From Vibrio rarus (GTDB lineage: Bacteria > Pseudomonadota > Gammaproteobacteria > Enterobacterales > Vibrionaceae), in contig NZ_AP024900.1 in NCBI RefSeq assembly GCF_024347075.1, positions 558,001-622,000 of the forward strand: a stretch of 64,000 nt of DNA, given 5' to 3'. Below the pieces are notes generated by a model, which saw only the letters and a program-made list of their open reading frames with translations, was not told the DNA's origin and made no database searches. The translations under genes and the position numbers were made by a program. This document shows, in pieces, positions 35,144-45,633 of this stretch (within the stretch, counting starts at the first letter, position 1; each line of letters starts with the position of its first letter).

Positions 35144-36109
35144 ATGCACATATCATCGCGTCTAGCTAATGCCCCCACGCCAATGGCCGGTCTTGCCCTT
35201 GGAATAGCCAGTTTAGGCTGGAGTTTAGAAAACTTAGGTATCTTTAATGGCTACGCTCAAATCATTGGCGCTGTGTGTGCATCAGCATTACTACTGATTT
35301 TAGCTGGAAAATTTTTATGCCATCGCCATTTATTAAAGCAGGATTTATCTCATCCTGTGCTAGGTAGCGTCATTCCTACTTTTGCTATGGCATCTATGGT
35401 CGTGTCTTATGCAGTAAGCCAGTATTTACCATGGTTAGGCAGTGGAATATGGCTTGCTTCAATAGGCTTGCACTTAATGTTTTTAGGCGGTTTTATTTTC
35501 CATCGCAGTCAACATTTCGAGCTTCATCACATGTTGCCTAGTTGGTTTGTACCACCGGTGGGAATTATTGTCGCCGCCTTGACATATTCAGGGAATCCAT
35601 CACTGCATTGGCTTGCTGAGGCCACCTTGTATTTTGGAATGGGTGCTTATGCCATCATGTTACCTATAATGATATACCGCTTTATGTTTTCGGAATTAGT
35701 GCAAGATGCCGCCAAGCCCACATTGGCGATTTTAGCCGCCCCTGCGAGCCTATCATTGGCCGGTTACCTTTCTTTTGTTGAGTCGCCATCACCTATGGTG
35801 GTGGCCGTGCTATTTGGTATTGCTATTTTGATGACGAGTGTTATTTATATGGCATTTTTTAAGCTGTTAAAATTACCGTTTAGCCCAGGGTATTCTGCGT
35901 TCACGTTTCCTTTAGTTATTAGCGCCACAGCCATGTTTAAAGTCGCACTGTGGATGAGCGATTTAGGTATTGCTGAAGAATATGTTGTACAAGTACACAC
36001 TCTGGCCGTAGTGGAACTCATGATTGCTCTGTGTATTGTTAGCTATGTCACTGTGCAATATATCAATCAGCTTTTAATCCAACCCAAGTTAGAAATAGCG
36101 GCAAAATAA
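35144..36109 (+). CDS. TDT-family exporter (TehA/SLAC1-like)
   Basis: A 321-residue membrane protein with ten predicted helices and the TDT pattern: PTPMAGLALGIASLGWSL at the N-terminus, MFLGGFIFHR, LPSWFVPPVGIIVAAL and FSPGYSAFTFPLVISATAMF. The family includes TehA, sulfite efflux pumps and plant SLAC1-type anion channels. The transported anion is not known here; regulation by the divergent LysR gene product is likely. Confidence 0.85.
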   Translation: MHISSRLANAPTPMAGLALGIASLGWSLENLGIFNGYAQIIGAVCASALLLILAGKFLCHRHLLKQDLSHPVLGSVIPTFAMASMVVSYAVSQYLPWLGSGIWLASIGLHLMFLGGFIFHRSQHFELHHMLPSWFVPPVGIIVAALTYSGNPSLHWLAEATLYFGMGAYAIMLPIMIYRFMFSELVQDAAKPTLAILAAPASLSLAGYLSFVESPSPMVVAVLFGIAILMTSVIYMAFFKLLKLPFSPGYSAFTFPLVISATAMFKVALWMSDLGIAEEYVVQVHTLAVVELMIALCIVSYVTVQYINQLLIQPKLEIAAK

Positions 36110-36165
36110 CACACTTTGAGACATCTATTGCACTAGGGTATGGTAATCTTATTGCAATTGATTCA

Positions 36166-39100
36166 ATGGATTGTGAGCCTATTTTGTTTACTGTTTATCA
36201 TTCAAACCAAATTGATCTTCTTAAATCGTTATTAGTTGCCCTTATTCGTCAGCAGCCACTATCTTCGCCTTTTGAGCAAGAGCAAATCTTGGTGCAAAGC
36301 CCCGGAATGTCGCAGTGGTTAAAGATGGAGCTGGGAAAAGATATGGGGATTGCCGCCAATCTTAATTTTCCGCTCCCGGCAACCTTCATTTGGCAAATGT
36401 TCATTGAAGTTTTACCTGATGTCCCCAAACGCAGTGCCTTTAATAAAGAGGGAATGACTTGGAAGCTGATGCAGGTATTACCTCATAAACTGCAGCAACC
36501 CTCGTTTTCTCCATTGGCGTCTTACCTTGAAAATGACGACGATGACTCTAAGTTATTTCAGTTGGCCGGTAAAATTGCAGATATATTCGATGGATACTTA
36601 GTGTATCGTCCTGATTACATTACCGCTTGGGAGCATGGTGAACACCCTGCCGAGTTAGAACAACAAGGTCTTTGGCAAGGTGAGCTTTGGCGGGAGTTAT
36701 ATCAATTTACTGAAGGGTTAGGCCAATCTAAATATCATCGCGCCAACTTATATCAAGATTTTATTGATGCCCTTGGTAAAGACGTTAACCTTGAAAGCTC
36801 GAATGTGCCTAAGCGGCTTTTTGTGTTTGGTATCAGTTCATTACCGCCTAAGTATTTAGAGGCACTCACGGCATTGGGCAAGCATATTGATGTGCACCTA
36901 ATGTTTCATAACCCTTGTCGCTATTACTGGGGAGACATTAAAGATCAGCGAACGTTATCAAAAATAGCCGCGTCGGTGCGACCAAAGATTCGTTGGCATG
37001 GGCAAAATATCACCGAAGAGCAGGGGCACTCGGTATTAAAAGGCGCCATAGAACAAAATGCGCTTCCTGAGTACCATAATGATGCCATTACCAATAACCT
37101 TCTGGCCTCTATGGGCAAGCAGGGAAGGGATAATTTATATTTATTGTCCGAGTTAGGCAGTAATGAAGTGGAAGCTTTTGTCGACCATGAAGCAGACCAT
37201 TTCTTGCAGCAAATACAGCAAGACATCTTGTCGTTACAGCAGCATCAAGACGACTCTAAACTTGAACAAAGTTTGCATAAAGGCCAGATATCATTACAAG
37301 ACAATTCGTTGTCAGTGCATAGTTGTCACAGCGCTACAAGAGAAGTCGAAGTTCTACATGATCATCTTCTGCATTTATTTAACCAAGACCCAAGTTTAAA
37401 ACCTCGCGATATTATCGTGATGGTGGCTGACATTAATGCCTATTCTCCAGCTATCAAAGCCATTTTTGGCAATGCGCAGGGAGAGAGAAGAATACCGTAC
37501 TCCATTTCTGATAGAAGTGTGGCCGAAGAAACCCCAATTTTGAATGCCTTTTTGCAGTTGTTGGCTTTGCCCAATAGTCGCTGTGGGCGCAGTGAGATGA
37601 TGGAGATTTTAGAAACGCCAGCCATTTTGCAGCGTTTTGGCTTATCCAATGCCGATTTTGAATTGATCCATCTTTGGGTGGAGGAAGCCGGGGTGCGATG
37701 GGGCTTAGATGAGTCTACAGCCACCGAGTTTGAATTACCCCAATTGACGCAAAATACTTGGTTATTTGGCCTACAACGTATTTTATTAGGTTACTGTATG
37801 TCTTCGTCAAGTCAGCCGTTTATTGTAGCGGAAGGCTTATTAGCACCTTATGAGCATGTTGAAGGGATGCAAGCGGAACTTGCTGGTAAGTTAGCCGCTT
37901 TTATCGATAAAGTTCTGCATTATCGACAAGTATTAAGCTCGCCACAGTTCAGTAGTCAGTGGCAAGCTCAGTTAAATACTCTAGTGAATGACTTTTTTGA
38001 TTTAGATATTGAAAATGAAATCGCTTTGACTTCCATTCGCGATGCCTTATCGGCATTAACCCAGCAAACCATAGAATCTGGGTTTGAATCCTCCTTGAGC
38101 CATCAGGTTGTCAGTGAGTATTTACAAGATAAGTTAGATAACTCTCGAGTAAGTCAGCGTTTTTTAGCGGGTCAAGTGAACTGTTGTACTTTGATGCCAA
38201 TGCGTTCCATTCCCTTTAAAGTGGTCTGCTTATTAGGAATGAATGACGGAGTTTATCCCAGAACGGTCGCTCAAGAAGGGTTTGACTTAATGACGGTTAA
38301 GACGCGAATCGGTGATAGAAGTCGCCGTGACGATGACCGTTATCTATTTTTAGAAGCCTTGTTATCGGCACAGCAACATTTATATATCAGTTATATAGGG
38401 CAATCGATATTAGATAATAGTGAGTGTCTCCCTTCTATTTTAGTGACCGAATTACTTGAATACTGCTCGCAAAATTATTGTCGAGAAGGGGACGAGAATT
38501 TATCAGTGGATGATTCAGGAAAACAGCTTTTGCATCATCTAATTTCTCATCACAGTATGACCCCATTTAGCCGAGATGCGTTTGCTAATCAGCAAAGCTT
38601 TGCCAGTGAATGGCTTGGCATTGCCAATGGTGTATTGTCGCAGCAAGTGAAACAAGAGCCCCCACTATCGGATTACTTTTTAGAACGCAGCGGCCTAGAT
38701 CAAATGGAACTGGAGCAGTTACTTTCCTTTTGGTCTTTGCCTGTTAAATCCTTCTTTAATCAGCGGTTACAAGTGTGGTTTAACGGTGAAAAAGAGCCTC
38801 TTGTAGATGACGAACCTTTTTCTTTGCAAGGGCTAGAGCGGTATTTCCTTCGCCAAGATATCGTCACGGCTATGTTAGAAGACGGAGAAGAAAGCATCTC
38901 TAAAGTCGCCGACTATTATCGCAGTTCAGGGCAGTTGCCAATAGGGCAGTTTGGCGATCTAGATGTAGCAGAAAACCAAAAGGCCATGGCAGGACTTGCC
39001 GAGGAAATTGAGTTTTATACCAGTACTAAGTGCCCCTCTATACCGTTATCTTTGCCTGTGTTTTATCGTGATAAAACGCTGACGATTACAGGTTGGCTAG

Positions 39101-39615
39101 ATAATCATTACGCTTCAGGTTTAGTACATTATCGGGTGGGCAGTATTCGCTCAAAAGATATTTTACAAGCTTGGATAAAGCATTTATTTGCTTGTGCTTC
39201 TGGGGCTGAGGTGGTGAGCCATATCATCGGTATTGCTAAAGGGGAGGTGGAATACTTTTCTCTCCAGCCACTATCGCCACAGGATGCTATGGACTTTATT
39301 GAACCGTTAATCTCCCTGTTTTTTTCTGGCATGACTGAGCCCTTACCTTACTTTCCGCAATCGGCTCAAAGTGCTATGCAAGAGTTTGTTATTAAATCAA
39401 AAAAGGGCGATACGCAGGCAGCTAGAGAAGGGGCGAAGAGTAAGTTTAAAAGTCACTTTTTAGGCAATGACTATAGCGCGGGTGAGTGCCAAGATTTATA
39501 CATTCAACGAGCGTGGCCACAATGGCAAGAAGAGTGGGGGGAGCAAGGTTATCGTCTTGCTGAGCAGGTATTTTTACCAGCACAGGAGCGGCTTTTGAAA
39601 AAAAGCACTAAGTAG
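36166..39615 (+). CDS. recC: Exodeoxyribonuclease V subunit gamma
   Basis: RecC holds the RecBCD complex together, splits the duplex and recognises the Chi-type sequence. The 1149-residue protein matches E. coli RecC over its length: QSPGMSQWLKMELGKDMGIA near the N-terminus, LQALGKHI-type and NPCRYYWGDIKD segments, CTLMPMRSIPFKVVCLLGMN and GDRSRRDDDRYLFLEALLSA. RecC has an inactive helicase/nuclease fold, so the absence of Walker motifs is expected. The start ATG has only a weak ribosome-binding site; homology begins a few residues in (FTVYHSN). Confidence 0.96.
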   Translation: MDCEPILFTVYHSNQIDLLKSLLVALIRQQPLSSPFEQEQILVQSPGMSQWLKMELGKDMGIAANLNFPLPATFIWQMFIEVLPDVPKRSAFNKEGMTWKLMQVLPHKLQQPSFSPLASYLENDDDDSKLFQLAGKIADIFDGYLVYRPDYITAWEHGEHPAELEQQGLWQGELWRELYQFTEGLGQSKYHRANLYQDFIDALGKDVNLESSNVPKRLFVFGISSLPPKYLEALTALGKHIDVHLMFHNPCRYYWGDIKDQRTLSKIAASVRPKIRWHGQNITEEQGHSVLKGAIEQNALPEYHNDAITNNLLASMGKQGRDNLYLLSELGSNEVEAFVDHEADHFLQQIQQDILSLQQHQDDSKLEQSLHKGQISLQDNSLSVHSCHSATREVEVLHDHLLHLFNQDPSLKPRDIIVMVADINAYSPAIKAIFGNAQGERRIPYSISDRSVAEETPILNAFLQLLALPNSRCGRSEMMEILETPAILQRFGLSNADFELIHLWVEEAGVRWGLDESTATEFELPQLTQNTWLFGLQRILLGYCMSSSSQPFIVAEGLLAPYEHVEGMQAELAGKLAAFIDKVLHYRQVLSSPQFSSQWQAQLNTLVNDFFDLDIENEIALTSIRDALSALTQQTIESGFESSLSHQVVSEYLQDKLDNSRVSQRFLAGQVNCCTLMPMRSIPFKVVCLLGMNDGVYPRTVAQEGFDLMTVKTRIGDRSRRDDDRYLFLEALLSAQQHLYISYIGQSILDNSECLPSILVTELLEYCSQNYCREGDENLSVDDSGKQLLHHLISHHSMTPFSRDAFANQQSFASEWLGIANGVLSQQVKQEPPLSDYFLERSGLDQMELEQLLSFWSLPVKSFFNQRLQVWFNGEKEPLVDDEPFSLQGLERYFLRQDIVTAMLEDGEESISKVADYYRSSGQLPIGQFGDLDVAENQKAMAGLAEEIEFYTSTKCPSIPLSLPVFYRDKTLTITGWLDNHYASGLVHYRVGSIRSKDILQAWIKHLFACASGAEVVSHIIGIAKGEVEYFSLQPLSPQDAMDFIEPLISLFFSGMTEPLPYFPQSAQSAMQEFVIKSKKGDTQAAREGAKSKFKSHFLGNDYSAGECQDLYIQRAWPQWQEEWGEQGYRLAEQVFLPAQERLLKKSTK

Positions 39616-39643
39616 GTACTGCCGCTATTAAATAAGAGAAAGG

Positions 39644-39689
39644 TGGCCGCCAGAATAATTATTATATGTAGGGTTATCACTGGCGGCCA
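39644..39689. repeat. GC-rich inverted repeat between recC and recB
   Basis: Ten-base perfect arms TGGCCGCCAG (39644-39653) and CTGGCGGCCA (39680-39689) with a 26-base loop. There is no T tract. The arms are conspicuously GC-rich in an AT-rich spacer. Confidence 0.5.
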
Positions 39690-39785
39690 AGGGGTCAGAG
39701 AGACCACTTATTTCGATATTTATAAAGATAAACACTAAGTGATTATTATTTTTGGCAAGCCTACGCTTAACCTTAGGTTTTAACA

Positions 39786-39799
39786 GTGAGTCGACTCAC
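39786..39799. repeat. 14-bp palindrome upstream of recB
   Basis: GTGAGTCGACTCAC is a perfect self-complementary 14-mer, 82 bases before the recB start. It is a possible protein-binding site. The rest of the 265-base recC-recB gap contains no gene. Confidence 0.45.
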
Positions 39800-39880
39800 A
39801 AACTTTATGAGTTGAAGTTCGACTGTTTGTACCATGACATTATTTCATAACATTGATCACAGAATTAGATAGGGTTCACT

Positions 39881-42800
39881 ATGACCGATGCAGCGCACAT
39901 AACTCCTGCAGCATTAGATACCATGACTTTTCCCTTACATGGCGCTCGTTTAATAGAAGCATCTGCGGGAACCGGTAAGACGTTTACCATTGCAGGCCTG
40001 TACCTAAGGTTACTCCTTGGGCACGGTGATAATGGTTGTGCTCATCAGCAGCCTCTAACAGTGGAACAAATTTTGGTAGTGACCTTTACCGAGGCAGCCA
40101 CCGCTGAGCTAAAAGACCGTATTCGCGCTCGTATTCACCAAGCTCGAGTGGATTTTAGTCGAGGGCATAGTGATGATCCTATTATCAAACCTTTACTTGA
40201 GCAGACTGATGACAGAGACAGAGCGTGTGAGTTGCTGCTGATGGCTGAGAGGCAGATGGATGAAGCCGCAGTGTTTACCATTCATGGTTTTTGTCAGCGC
40301 ATGTTGACACAAAATGCTTTTGAATCTGGGAGCCGTTTTAAAAGCCAATTTATAAAAGATGAAACTCAACTCAAAACGCAAGTGGTGTGTGATTATTGGC
40401 GTCGGCATTTTTATCACATGAACCAAACCATGGCTGCAGAGATTCGTCGCCACTGGAAAACACCACAGGCTTTATTCTCAGATCTTGATCGGTTTATTAG
40501 TGGTAATCAAGTGTATATCCACAGTGAACAAGCACAGGGTGAACTAGAAAGTCAGTACCTTGAGCGCATTAAGGTGATCGATGAGTTAAAGCAGCAATGG
40601 TTGAGCAGCAGCGACAGTTTTGAAAAATTAATTGCAGAGTCAGGGATCACAAAAAACCCGTATAACAAGAAAAATGTACCCAATTGGATTGAAAAAATAG
40701 ACAACTGGGCAAAGACAATGCCATCCACTTTAGCGCTGCCAGATTGTCTGAACCGCTTTAGCCAAAGCGCTTTGCAAGCAAAAACGAAGCCAGGTAATCA
40801 ACTGCCGGAACATGCAGTATTTAACCAATCAGAGACGTTTTTTCAGTTGCCTGCATTGGAAGTGAAACAGGCTATTTTGAGCAATGCCATTCCTGAGTGT
40901 AGAAGAGAGCTTCAAAAGGCCAAACAGCAGCAACAAAAACTCTCTTTTGACGATCTGCTCAGTCAACTGGATTACGCGTTGCAACATGATGATGAAAGCT
41001 TATTAGCCGACAGAATTCGTCAGCTTTATCCCATTGCCATGATCGATGAGTTTCAAGATACCGATCCTCAGCAATACAACATCTTTAGCCATCTCTATTT
41101 GTCATACCCTAAGTGTGGTCTATTTATGATTGGCGATCCTAAGCAGGCTATTTATGCGTTTCGTGGTGCGGATATCTTTACTTATATTCGCGCTCGCAAT
41201 GAAGTGACTTCTCATTTTAACTTGATGACCAACTGGCGCTCAAGTGAGTCCATGGTACAGGCGAGCAATGAGCTATTTGCGAAAGCCAAATCGCCATTTA
41301 TGTACAATGAGGATATTCCGTTTATCCCCGTTTTAGCCAGCCCAGGGGCTGAAAAAAAATCCTGGTCTTTGTATGGAGAGCCACAACCTGCGATGACCCT
41401 ATGGCTGCAGCAAGAAGAGGGGCAAGGGGTCGCTAAAGCGGATTACCATCACACTATGGCTCAGTCCACCGCAACTCAGATACAGCAACTGCTCAGCGCA
41501 TCAGATCAAGGAGAGGCGAGGCTTAACCATGCCAGCCAAACGCCAATTCAAGCCAGTAATATCGCAGTGTTGGTTCGCACAGGTCGGGAAGCCAGCTTAG
41601 TGCGAAAAGCATTATCAGAAAAAGGGGTCGCTAGCGTTTACTTATCAAATAGAGACAGTGTATTTGCCAGTCCAGTCGCCACCGATGTGCTGATGTTTTT
41701 ACGCGCAGTGTTGCACTTTGATAACGACCGAGCATTGCGCAGTGCCGCTGCCAGTAGTTTATTTGACTTATCCCTATTTGATTTGGAACGCTTAAACCAA
41801 GATGAGCACTATTGGGAGTTATTGAGTCAGGAATTCAGTGATTATCGTCAACTGTGGCTAAAGTCAGGCATTATGCCGATGATTCGTAAGTTAATTCAGT
41901 ACCGTGAATTAGCGCAAAAGCTACAGACACAGCAGCAAGGAGAGCGAGTACTTACTGATTTAATGCACCTTGCCGAACTACTACAGCAAGCGTCTGCGGA
42001 GCTTGAAAGTGACCATGCGTTATTGCGTTGGTTTGAAGAGAGTCTTGCTGACGGGACTAATGGTGACTCGTCAGATGATCAAAAACAGCGTTTAGAGTCT
42101 GAAAGCAACTTAGTGCAAGTGGTTACCATTCATAAGTCTAAAGGCTTAGAGTACGACATAATTTTTGTGCCATTTGTTAGTGTCTGTCGTCAAAGTAAGC
42201 AGGCACTTTATTATGATGAGTCTCGCCAATGTACCCGCTTAGATATCGATAATAACAGTGACGGTATCGCGCTCTCTGATAAGGAACGTCTGGCTGAGGA
42301 TTTACGCCTCATTTATGTGGCGATAACTCGCGCAGTGTATTCTTGTTACCTTGGCGTTGCAGCCATAAAAGAAGGTCGAAGCAAGAAAGTGATTACTCAC
42401 TTAAGTGCCATTGGCTATTTATTGCAGGGAGAAGATGAGCAAGATGCTTCAGCGTTGAGCTCTGCCATAGAGCAACTGACAACAGGGTGTGACTCTATTG
42501 TAGTAAAAGATCCAGTTGCTTGGGATGAGGTTCGCTATCAACCACCCACAGAGACGCTTACGCAATTGCAAGCCAATAAAATGCAACAGCAAATCGATTG
42601 GCGTTGGAGAATGACCAGTTACTCTGGGCTAGTGAAGCAAGGTCATGGCCGTGCGCATAAAGATGAAAGTGCGTGGTTAGAGACCACGTTAGATATTGAT
42701 GCTTCACAAGATCAAGCGCCATTACTTGATGTGCATAAAAAAACCATGTTTAACTTCCCTCGAGGTGCTCGTCCAGGGACTTTTCTACATACCTTATTTG

Positions 42801-43465
42801 AAGAAGTGGAATACACTGGATCGGCATTTAGCCAGCACAACAGCGACGTTATCGAGCAGCTATTAGTCAAAGAACAATATGAGGCAGAGTGGTTACCCAT
42901 ATTGCAAGATATGATAGATAAAGTGCTAAATACTGACTTAGATGGCAATGGTTTGAAATTGTCAGATAAAACCGCACAACAGCGGTTGGTGGAGATGGAG
43001 TTTTTACTTCCTATCGACATTTTATTGGCGCAACGTTTTAATACTATTACCCATCAACATGACTCGTTATCGGCACAAGCCGGAGAGCTTGGCTTTGCTC
43101 CGGTTGAAGGCATGTTGAAAGGCTTTATCGATTTGGTGTTTGAGCATCAAGGTAAATATTATGTGTTGGATTGGAAGTCGAACCATTTAGGTGACAGCGC
43201 TGAAGAGTACCACCGTCAGAGCTTAGATAAGGCAATGCTAGAGCACCGTTATGATGCGCAGTACCAAATTTATGCCTTGGCGTTGCAACGATTTTTGCAA
43301 ACTCGTATTGCTGATTACTCCTACGACAGCCACTTTGGTGGCGTTTTTTATCTGTTTTTACGCGGCATGGACGGCAGTGGTGATTATGGGGTATTTTCCG
43401 CTAAACCATCACAATCCATGCTTGCACAGTTGGATGAGCATATTCGTGGTGAGGAGACACTATAA
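39881..43465 (+). CDS. recB: Exodeoxyribonuclease V subunit beta
   Basis: RecB is the 3'-5' helicase and the nuclease of RecBCD. The 1194-residue protein has the UvrD-type helicase motifs, starting with EASAGTGKTF (26-35), then FTEAATAEL, MIDEFQDTDPQQY, and HKSKGLEYDIIFVP. A C-terminal nuclease domain carries the catalytic VLDWKSNHLG (around residue 1097). Its stop overlaps the recD start by one base (TAATG). Confidence 0.97.
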   Translation: MTDAAHITPAALDTMTFPLHGARLIEASAGTGKTFTIAGLYLRLLLGHGDNGCAHQQPLTVEQILVVTFTEAATAELKDRIRARIHQARVDFSRGHSDDPIIKPLLEQTDDRDRACELLLMAERQMDEAAVFTIHGFCQRMLTQNAFESGSRFKSQFIKDETQLKTQVVCDYWRRHFYHMNQTMAAEIRRHWKTPQALFSDLDRFISGNQVYIHSEQAQGELESQYLERIKVIDELKQQWLSSSDSFEKLIAESGITKNPYNKKNVPNWIEKIDNWAKTMPSTLALPDCLNRFSQSALQAKTKPGNQLPEHAVFNQSETFFQLPALEVKQAILSNAIPECRRELQKAKQQQQKLSFDDLLSQLDYALQHDDESLLADRIRQLYPIAMIDEFQDTDPQQYNIFSHLYLSYPKCGLFMIGDPKQAIYAFRGADIFTYIRARNEVTSHFNLMTNWRSSESMVQASNELFAKAKSPFMYNEDIPFIPVLASPGAEKKSWSLYGEPQPAMTLWLQQEEGQGVAKADYHHTMAQSTATQIQQLLSASDQGEARLNHASQTPIQASNIAVLVRTGREASLVRKALSEKGVASVYLSNRDSVFASPVATDVLMFLRAVLHFDNDRALRSAAASSLFDLSLFDLERLNQDEHYWELLSQEFSDYRQLWLKSGIMPMIRKLIQYRELAQKLQTQQQGERVLTDLMHLAELLQQASAELESDHALLRWFEESLADGTNGDSSDDQKQRLESESNLVQVVTIHKSKGLEYDIIFVPFVSVCRQSKQALYYDESRQCTRLDIDNNSDGIALSDKERLAEDLRLIYVAITRAVYSCYLGVAAIKEGRSKKVITHLSAIGYLLQGEDEQDASALSSAIEQLTTGCDSIVVKDPVAWDEVRYQPPTETLTQLQANKMQQQIDWRWRMTSYSGLVKQGHGRAHKDESAWLETTLDIDASQDQAPLLDVHKKTMFNFPRGARPGTFLHTLFEEVEYTGSAFSQHNSDVIEQLLVKEQYEAEWLPILQDMIDKVLNTDLDGNGLKLSDKTAQQRLVEMEFLLPIDILLAQRFNTITHQHDSLSAQAGELGFAPVEGMLKGFIDLVFEHQGKYYVLDWKSNHLGDSAEEYHRQSLDKAMLEHRYDAQYQIYALALQRFLQTRIADYSYDSHFGGVFYLFLRGMDGSGDYGVFSAKPSQSMLAQLDEHIRGEETL

Positions 43466-45630
43466 TGAGCGAAATTACGGATAACCTGCCACAGACACTG
43501 AATATCTCCGAGATGGAAGTCGACCAACTGGCTCATTACACTCAAAAAAGCTGGCTAGAGTGGCTGGAACTGATGGCTAACCTAGGTATGGTGCGAGACA
43601 TTGATTTTCAGCTAGCGAAGTTTTTTGCTAGACAAGAGAACTGCGCTTCAGCTCCCTGCGTTGCGGTGATGGTGTGCGCTGTGAGTTATGAGTTGAGCAA
43701 GGGCAACACCTGTTTACCCATCAGTCATAATTGGAACCCTTTGCGAGCATTGGGAGCCAGTCAATTAGAGCCTCTTTTTGCCAAAGAGTTGCTGCAGTGT
43801 GATTGGCTTGCAGAGTTGAAAACATCCTCTTTGGTTGCCCATGACTTTCAACAAGCAATGTGCCTCCCTCTAGTGTTTGAATTTGGCAGTCTCTATTTAC
43901 AAAAATATTGGCACTTTGAAGGGGCACTAGCACAAAAATTATTAGAGTATGCTGAGCCGATATCCATTGAAACAAGTCAGCTTTCTCAGCTAAAAACTCA
44001 ACTGGATCAGTTGTTTGCTTGGCAATTCAATTATCTGTTTAGTGAACTCAAGGTGCTGAAACACGATAATGCCAGTCACAATCAAATTCAGCGGGCAATT
44101 TGTGAGTCGTTAGATGTGGTTGATTCGACAGGGTTGGCGTTTGATAAGATCGTCGCCATTGCAACAGAGGCGAAATCAGCCAGTGAACTGGCAGCATTAA
44201 CGGATTATATTCCCCTCAGCGCCTGTTTAAATCATCAGAAAGTGGCCGCTGCTACAGCTCTAACTCGTCGCTTTTGTGTTATTTCTGGTGGCCCAGGTAC
44301 AGGGAAAACCACAACCGTATCTAAATTGCTGGCTGCGCTGGTGGTTTCTAGTGACACTCATTTAGATATTAAGCTTGCCGCACCCACGGGTAAGGCTGCC
44401 GCTCGTCTTACTGAGTCCATAGGTCAAGCCATTGATTCATTGCCTGTGCCACCGGAGATAAAACAGAAAATCCCTACATCGGCCAGTACATTACACCGTT
44501 TATTAGGTGCGATTCCAAATCGAAGTGAGTTTAAACATAATGCGCAAAACCCATTGCATTTGGATCTTTTGATTCTAGATGAAGCCTCAATGGTCGATTT
44601 GCCTATGATGTGCAAATTGCTCAATGCGCTCCCTGCGCACGCGCGTTTAATTTTATTGGGTGATAGAGATCAACTCTCTTCGGTAGAGGCGGGAGCGGTA
44701 CTAGGGGACATTTGTCAGTTAGGTAATCAAGGCTATAGCCCTGCTCATAGCGCAATTTTAGATAAATTAACGGGTTATCAACTGCCTCGCTCACAACAGT
44801 TAGGTAGTGCGATCAACGATAGCTTGTGTGTGTTGCAAAAGAGTTTTCGTTTTCATAGTCGCTCAGGTATTGGTCAATTGGCGCGAGCCATTAACTCCGG
44901 TCACCATGACTCGGTAAGTACAGTGTTTCAAGCTGGATATGACGACATTGATCATCATCCCGTAGATGCCGATAGTTATGCACAGTTAGTTGCACAGTTG
45001 GTCAACCGTTATCAACAATACCTAAGTTTACGCTTTGTTAATAATGGCACTATGCATATGGCGTCGTTTGCTAGAGACGTTTTACACAGCTTTGCTGGCA
45101 CTCGCTTATTATGTGCGGTGCGAGAAGGAGAGTTTGGGGTTGAAGGGACAAACATCTATATTGAAAATGCGTTAGCGCGCAAAGGCTTGATCCCGAAAGA
45201 TCGCGATACTTGGTATATTGGACGACCAGTGATGGTGAAAAATAATGATCATAGCCAGCAATTGTACAATGGTGATATTGGTATTTGCTTGCTAGATGAA
45301 AGTTTGAGTGAGCCACGTTTAAAGGTTTATTTTGAGCTTGCCGATGGCAGTGTCAAAGGAGTGCTACCGAGTCGAGTTCCCCCTCATGAAACGGCCTATT
45401 CCATGACGATTCATAAGTCACAAGGCAGTGAGTTTGACCATACCTTGCTATTGCTGCCTAAAACCCCGACACCGGTACTGACCCGTGAGCTCTTTTATAC
45501 GGGAGTCACTCGAGCAAAGCATCAGCTGAGTGTGTATGCCGACCCTGCAATAATGCAAAGAGCCATCCAACAGAAAACGGCAAGAAGTAGCCATCTGTCA
45601 CAGCGATTAGTCACAGATGGCGCACGATAA
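43465..45630 (+). CDS. recD: Exodeoxyribonuclease V subunit alpha
   Basis: RecD is the 5'-3' helicase of RecBCD. The 721-residue protein has Walker A SGGPGTGKTTT (around 273-283), LILDEASMVDLPMM, LLGDRDQLSSVEAGAVLGD and the C-terminal motif YSMTIHKSQGSEF. It is longer than E. coli RecD (608), with extra length in the N-terminal half and a middle insertion. Translational coupling to recB is supported by GGTGAGGAGA upstream and the one-base overlap. A 9-bp hairpin lies in its last codons. Confidence 0.96.
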   Translation: MSEITDNLPQTLNISEMEVDQLAHYTQKSWLEWLELMANLGMVRDIDFQLAKFFARQENCASAPCVAVMVCAVSYELSKGNTCLPISHNWNPLRALGASQLEPLFAKELLQCDWLAELKTSSLVAHDFQQAMCLPLVFEFGSLYLQKYWHFEGALAQKLLEYAEPISIETSQLSQLKTQLDQLFAWQFNYLFSELKVLKHDNASHNQIQRAICESLDVVDSTGLAFDKIVAIATEAKSASELAALTDYIPLSACLNHQKVAAATALTRRFCVISGGPGTGKTTTVSKLLAALVVSSDTHLDIKLAAPTGKAAARLTESIGQAIDSLPVPPEIKQKIPTSASTLHRLLGAIPNRSEFKHNAQNPLHLDLLILDEASMVDLPMMCKLLNALPAHARLILLGDRDQLSSVEAGAVLGDICQLGNQGYSPAHSAILDKLTGYQLPRSQQLGSAINDSLCVLQKSFRFHSRSGIGQLARAINSGHHDSVSTVFQAGYDDIDHHPVDADSYAQLVAQLVNRYQQYLSLRFVNNGTMHMASFARDVLHSFAGTRLLCAVREGEFGVEGTNIYIENALARKGLIPKDRDTWYIGRPVMVKNNDHSQQLYNGDIGICLLDESLSEPRLKVYFELADGSVKGVLPSRVPPHETAYSMTIHKSQGSEFDHTLLLLPKTPTPVLTRELFYTGVTRAKHQLSVYADPAIMQRAIQQKTARSSHLSQRLVTDGAR
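45590..45621. repeat. Hairpin at the recD/argA convergent boundary
   Basis: GCCATCTGT (45590-45598) and ACAGATGGC (45613-45621) form a perfect 9-bp stem inside the last codons of recD. The recD and argA stops are only three bases apart, so this may serve as a terminator, although no clear T tract follows. Confidence 0.4.
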
Positions 45631-45633
45631 ACC

